A DNA stretch of 16,959 nucleotides. Source: Singulisphaera sp. GP187 (GTDB taxonomy: Bacteria > Pseudomonadota > Gammaproteobacteria > Burkholderiales > Burkholderiaceae_C). Where the stretch lies: assembly GCA_943327965.2 (NCBI GenBank), contig CALPYQ020000002.1, positions 1-16,959 on the forward strand. The letters are read 5' to 3'. The translations under genes were made by a program, and so were the position numbers. Numbering within the stretch: position 1 is the stretch's first letter; each line of letters opens with the position of its first letter. A model generated the notes under the pieces. It made no database searches. It saw only the letters and a program-made list of their open reading frames with translations, and was not told where the DNA came from. Positions 14,620 to 16,959 of the stretch are shown here, one piece after another.

Positions 14620-16272
14620 ATGTCAGGTCAATCCAATGGCTCAAGCAAAGATTTAACTGCATTGAAATCCAATGTTGACGTGGTCGTGGTAGGCGCAGGG
14701 TTTGCAGGCCTTTACATGTTGCACCGCTTGCGCTGCATGGGGCTTTGCGTTCAGGTCATTGAGGCTGGCAGTGATGTTGGGGGTACTTGGTTTTGGAACC
14801 GTTACCCAGGGGCGCGTTGTGACGTAGAAAGCATGGAGTATTCCTATTCCTTTTCTGAAGATTTACAACAAGAATGGAATTGGACAGAGCGATATGCAAC
14901 ACAGCCAGAAATTCTTAAATACATCAACCACGTGGCCGATCGGTTTGACCTGAGGCGTGATGTTCTGTTCAATACCCGAGTCAGTTCTGCTTTGTTTGAC
15001 GAGGCCACCAGTCGATGGACTGTGTCCACTCAAAGCGGTGAAGTGATAAAGACCCAGTTCTGTGTGATGGCAACGGGTTGCTTGTCGGCGGCCAAGCCTC
15101 CTGAAATTATTGGGCGCGATCTCTTCAAGGGTGCCTCCTATCACACAGGTTTATGGCCTCACGAACCTGTTGATTTCACCGGTAAAACTGTTGGCGTTAT
15201 AGGTACAGGCTCTTCAGGCATACAGACAATTCCTGAAGTTGCAAAGCAAGCCGGCCATTTATTTGTCTTTCAAAGAACACCAACTTTTAGTCTTCCTGCA
15301 GGCAACAGGGCCTTGAAACACACTGAGGTTCAAGAGATAAAGCAAAACTATGTTGACCTTAGACAACGTGCCAGAGTCAGTCCGACAGGTGTCGCAAGCT
15401 ACCCATTGCCTACACTGTCTGCCTTAGAAGCGACACTTCAAGAACGTGAAGTGGCCTACGAATTTAGATGGCAGGCAGGGGGTACAGCCTACACCCGGAC
15501 TTACAAAGACATCATGCTTGTAGCCGAGTCGAATGAAACAGCGGCAGACTTTGCACGTCGCAAAATTCAATCGCGTGTTTCTGATCCTGTATTGGCTGAA
15601 AAACTGACACCCAGAGATATTCACATTGGCACCAAACGCTTGTGCTTAGACACGCAATACTTTGAAACTTTCAATAGAGATAATGTGTCACTGGTGGACA
15701 TTCGCAGCACACCCATTCAAGAGATAACCGAAGTAGGTGTGAAGACAAGCGATGCTGAATACAAATTGGATGCGCTTATTTTTGCAACCGGATTTGATGC
15801 CATGACTGGGGCCATCTTGAACATTGACATTCGAACCACCAGCGGATTGTCATTGGCAGAAAAGTGGCGTTCTGGTCCTTTGACTTATCTGGGTCTCATG
15901 ACAGCAGGATTTCCAAACTTATTCATGGTGACAGGTCCTGGCAGTCCTTCTGTCTTGAGCAATGTGGTCGTTTCCATTGAACAGCATGTGGAGTGGATCA
16001 GTGATTGCATTCAGCACTTGACTAAAAATTCATGCACTCAAATTGAAGCGACCCAGACAGCTGAAAACAATTGGGTGGCGCATGTCAACCAACTTGCAAA
16101 TGCCACTTTGTTTATGAATGCCAATTCTTGGTATTTGGGTGCCAATGTGCCAGGTAAACCCCGTGTGTTCATGCCCTATGTGGGCGGAGTTGGACGCTAC
16201 AGGGAGGAGTGCACGGCCATTGCGAACAATGGTTACACAGGCTTTCAAATTAGTGGGTCCACCAAGACTTGA
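14620..16272 (+). CDS. Type I Baeyer-Villiger monooxygenase (FAD, NADPH)
   Basis: A 550-residue flavoprotein. FAD-binding GAGFAG is at 25-30, WNRYPGARCD (with Asp68) follows, then the Baeyer-Villiger fingerprint FKGASYHTGLWP (169-180, F-x-G-x3-H-x3-W-P), and a second Rossmann motif GTGSSG for NADPH at 195-200. QRTPTFSLP, TKRLCLDTQYFETFNRDNVSLVD and the C-terminal NVPGKPRVFMPYVGGVGRYR also match the cyclohexanone/phenylacetone monooxygenase group. It converts a ketone to an ester or lactone using O2. It is the last gene of the plus-strand run, with a Shine-Dalgarno-like CGGAGA upstream of ATG 14620. The full fingerprint makes an N-hydroxylating flavin monooxygenase unlikely; the ketone is unknown. 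Confidence 0.94.
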   Translation: MSGQSNGSSKDLTALKSNVDVVVVGAGFAGLYMLHRLRCMGLCVQVIEAGSDVGGTWFWNRYPGARCDVESMEYSYSFSEDLQQEWNWTERYATQPEILKYINHVADRFDLRRDVLFNTRVSSALFDEATSRWTVSTQSGEVIKTQFCVMATGCLSAAKPPEIIGRDLFKGASYHTGLWPHEPVDFTGKTVGVIGTGSSGIQTIPEVAKQAGHLFVFQRTPTFSLPAGNRALKHTEVQEIKQNYVDLRQRARVSPTGVASYPLPTLSALEATLQEREVAYEFRWQAGGTAYTRTYKDIMLVAESNETAADFARRKIQSRVSDPVLAEKLTPRDIHIGTKRLCLDTQYFETFNRDNVSLVDIRSTPIQEITEVGVKTSDAEYKLDALIFATGFDAMTGAILNIDIRTTSGLSLAEKWRSGPLTYLGLMTAGFPNLFMVTGPGSPSVLSNVVVSIEQHVEWISDCIQHLTKNSCTQIEATQTAENNWVAHVNQLANATLFMNANSWYLGANVPGKPRVFMPYVGGVGRYREECTAIANNGYTGFQISGSTKT

Positions 16273-16284
16273 TCCTGGGATCAA
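16269..16284 (+). terminator. Weak hairpin at the end of the BVMO gene
   Basis: TTGATC (16269-16274) and GATCAA (16279-16284) can form a 6-bp stem with a CTGG loop, overlapping the BVMO stop codon and followed by the AT-rich TAATTTAT. It is short and has no true T run, so it is only a candidate terminator for the long plus-strand operon. Confidence 0.25.
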
Positions 16285-16329
16285 TAATTTATCCGCAGAT
16301 TGAACAAATAAATCCTATTTGCAAATCCA

Positions 16330-16354
16330 TAGGTTACAAGCGACCTACGTAGGT
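16330..16354. repeat. Perfect 12-bp palindrome with a third half-site
   Basis: ACCTACGTAGGT (16343-16354) is a perfect palindrome. A further TAGGT (16330-16334) lies upstream as an alternative partner of the left arm (TAGGT-N8-ACCTA). The site lies between the 3' ends of the convergent BVMO and mipA-like genes. It could be part of a termination or mRNA-end structure, or a protein-binding site; there is no evidence to choose. Nothing else is seen in the 123-nt gap 16273-16395. Confidence 0.35.
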
Positions 16355-16395
16355 GTGGAAGCAACGCTTTTCCAGTTCAACCGAGCAGCGAACTG

Positions 16396-16959
16396 TTAAT
16401 CTCGACCACGCTGTTCCGATCGCAACCAATTGTAAGAAACACCCATGCCAAAGGTTGTGCCTGTGGTCTGACGTACCAGTGGGCTTTGCTCGTTGGCTGC
16501 GCCGGCAACGGAGTCGACACGGGCAAACCCAAACAACCGCCAGTCACGGCTTAGGCTGCGCGAAAACGAGGAGCCCAGACGCCAGGCAACCAGGCCGCTA
16601 GAAGCGGCATATGCCGGCCGCAGTGCCGTGGCCTGCGTGCTGTTCACTTCGTAAAAGGTTTGTGCAAGTTTAGTATCTGCAAAGATTGCACCCACTGAAG
16701 CGTTGTAACTCCAGCCGCTTGTAGATTGGCGTTCATAAATCAGTTTGGGTTCAAAGCTTAGCCCCTTGTGATCAGCACGATTGCTCAGGTCGAATACCCC
16801 GCGCAATGGAATCTCTGCGCGCCATCGCCCGTTGCCCGGTGCTGCACCAAGGTTCCACTTCAGGCGCGGACCCAACTCCACCAAAGTTCCCAGTTCGGGC
16901 ATACCTTGGCGAGCATTAATCGACTCGCTGCCAGCGCCAAACGAACCAGCAACACCAAT
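16396..16959 (-). CDS. MipA/OmpV-family outer-membrane protein, C-terminal part (5' end outside window)
   Basis: The last ~187 residues of a gene entering from the right edge. The frame stays open for 19 codons upstream of the ATG at 16902 (reading GAGSESINARQG), so that ATG is internal. Alternating hydrophobic and polar strands and segments such as LVELGPRLKWNLG, SFEPKLIYER, ASSGLVAWRLGSSFSRSLSRDWRLFGFARVD and TTFGMGVSYNW are typical of the MipA/OmpV beta-barrel family, whose E. coli member links the lytic transglycosylase MltA with PBP1B. The protein ends about nine polar residues after the last aromatic (YNW), rather than on it as most barrel proteins do. The gene looks richer in G+C than the cluster and is likely unrelated to the catabolic pathway. 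Confidence 0.75.
   Translation of the reverse strand: MGVAGSFGAGSESINARQGMPELGTLVELGPRLKWNLGAAPGNGRWRAEIPLRGVFDLSNRADHKGLSFEPKLIYERQSTSGWSYNASVGAIFADTKLAQTFYEVNSTQATALRPAYAASSGLVAWRLGSSFSRSLSRDWRLFGFARVDSVAGAANEQSPLVRQTTGTTFGMGVSYNWLRSEQRGRD

Overview
The window reads as chromosomal DNA of a betaproteobacterium, most likely Burkholderiales and perhaps a Comamonadaceae-type freshwater or soil genome. The evidence is two Bug-type (TctC family) receptor genes with no TctA or TctB membrane genes beside them, a LysR-type regulator, a Liv-type ABC transporter and a MipA/OmpV outer-membrane gene. Gene density is very high, with ATGA overlaps and 1-bp gaps. I see no rRNA, tRNA, CRISPR array, insertion sequence or phage gene.

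Layout. (1) Positions 2-2119, plus strand: the 3' end of a Bug receptor, then an aldehyde dehydrogenase. (2) 3008-2121, minus strand: a LysR-type regulator, tail-to-tail with the aldehyde dehydrogenase. (3) 3103-6999, plus strand, divergent from the regulator: a short citrate-synthase-fold lyase, an SDR (3-hydroxyacyl-CoA dehydrogenase-like), a hydratase-2/MaoC protein and a CaiB/BaiF CoA-transferase. A 16-24 codon micro-ORF sits before the transferase. (4) 8774-7001, minus strand: a complete Bug receptor followed by a crotonase-fold protein. (5) 9065-16272, plus strand: livH, livM, livG, livF and a periplasmic binding protein, then an HSL-type alpha/beta hydrolase and a type I Baeyer-Villiger monooxygenase (BVMO). 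A second micro-ORF lies between livG and livF. (6) 16959-16396, minus strand: a mipA-like gene running off the window. It looks richer in G+C than the cluster and is probably the flank of the catabolic locus.

How it may work together (inference). The gene set suggests uptake and breakdown of a ketone-containing or cyclic, probably branched, carbon compound. The BVMO would insert oxygen next to a carbonyl, the hydrolase would open the lactone or ester, and the aldehyde dehydrogenase would oxidise a released aldehyde to acid. The CoA-transferase would activate the acid, the hydratase and SDR would run an (R)-type beta-oxidation, and the lyase would cleave a 3-hydroxyacyl-CoA by a retro-aldol/Claisen-type step. 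No acyl-CoA dehydrogenase, thiolase or alcohol dehydrogenase is present, so the route is incomplete here. The substrate cannot be read from the sequence.

The most striking signal is regulatory. A T-N11-A LysR-type box (TCAGATTATTTGA, identical in two copies, 11/13 in a third) precedes all three complete operons. Each copy points toward its operon and has TTG at a fixed distance and a TAnnnT -10-like hexamer exactly 37 nt from the first base of the box. This predicts that the single LysR protein controls the lyase, Bug/crotonase and Liv/BVMO operons as one regulon.
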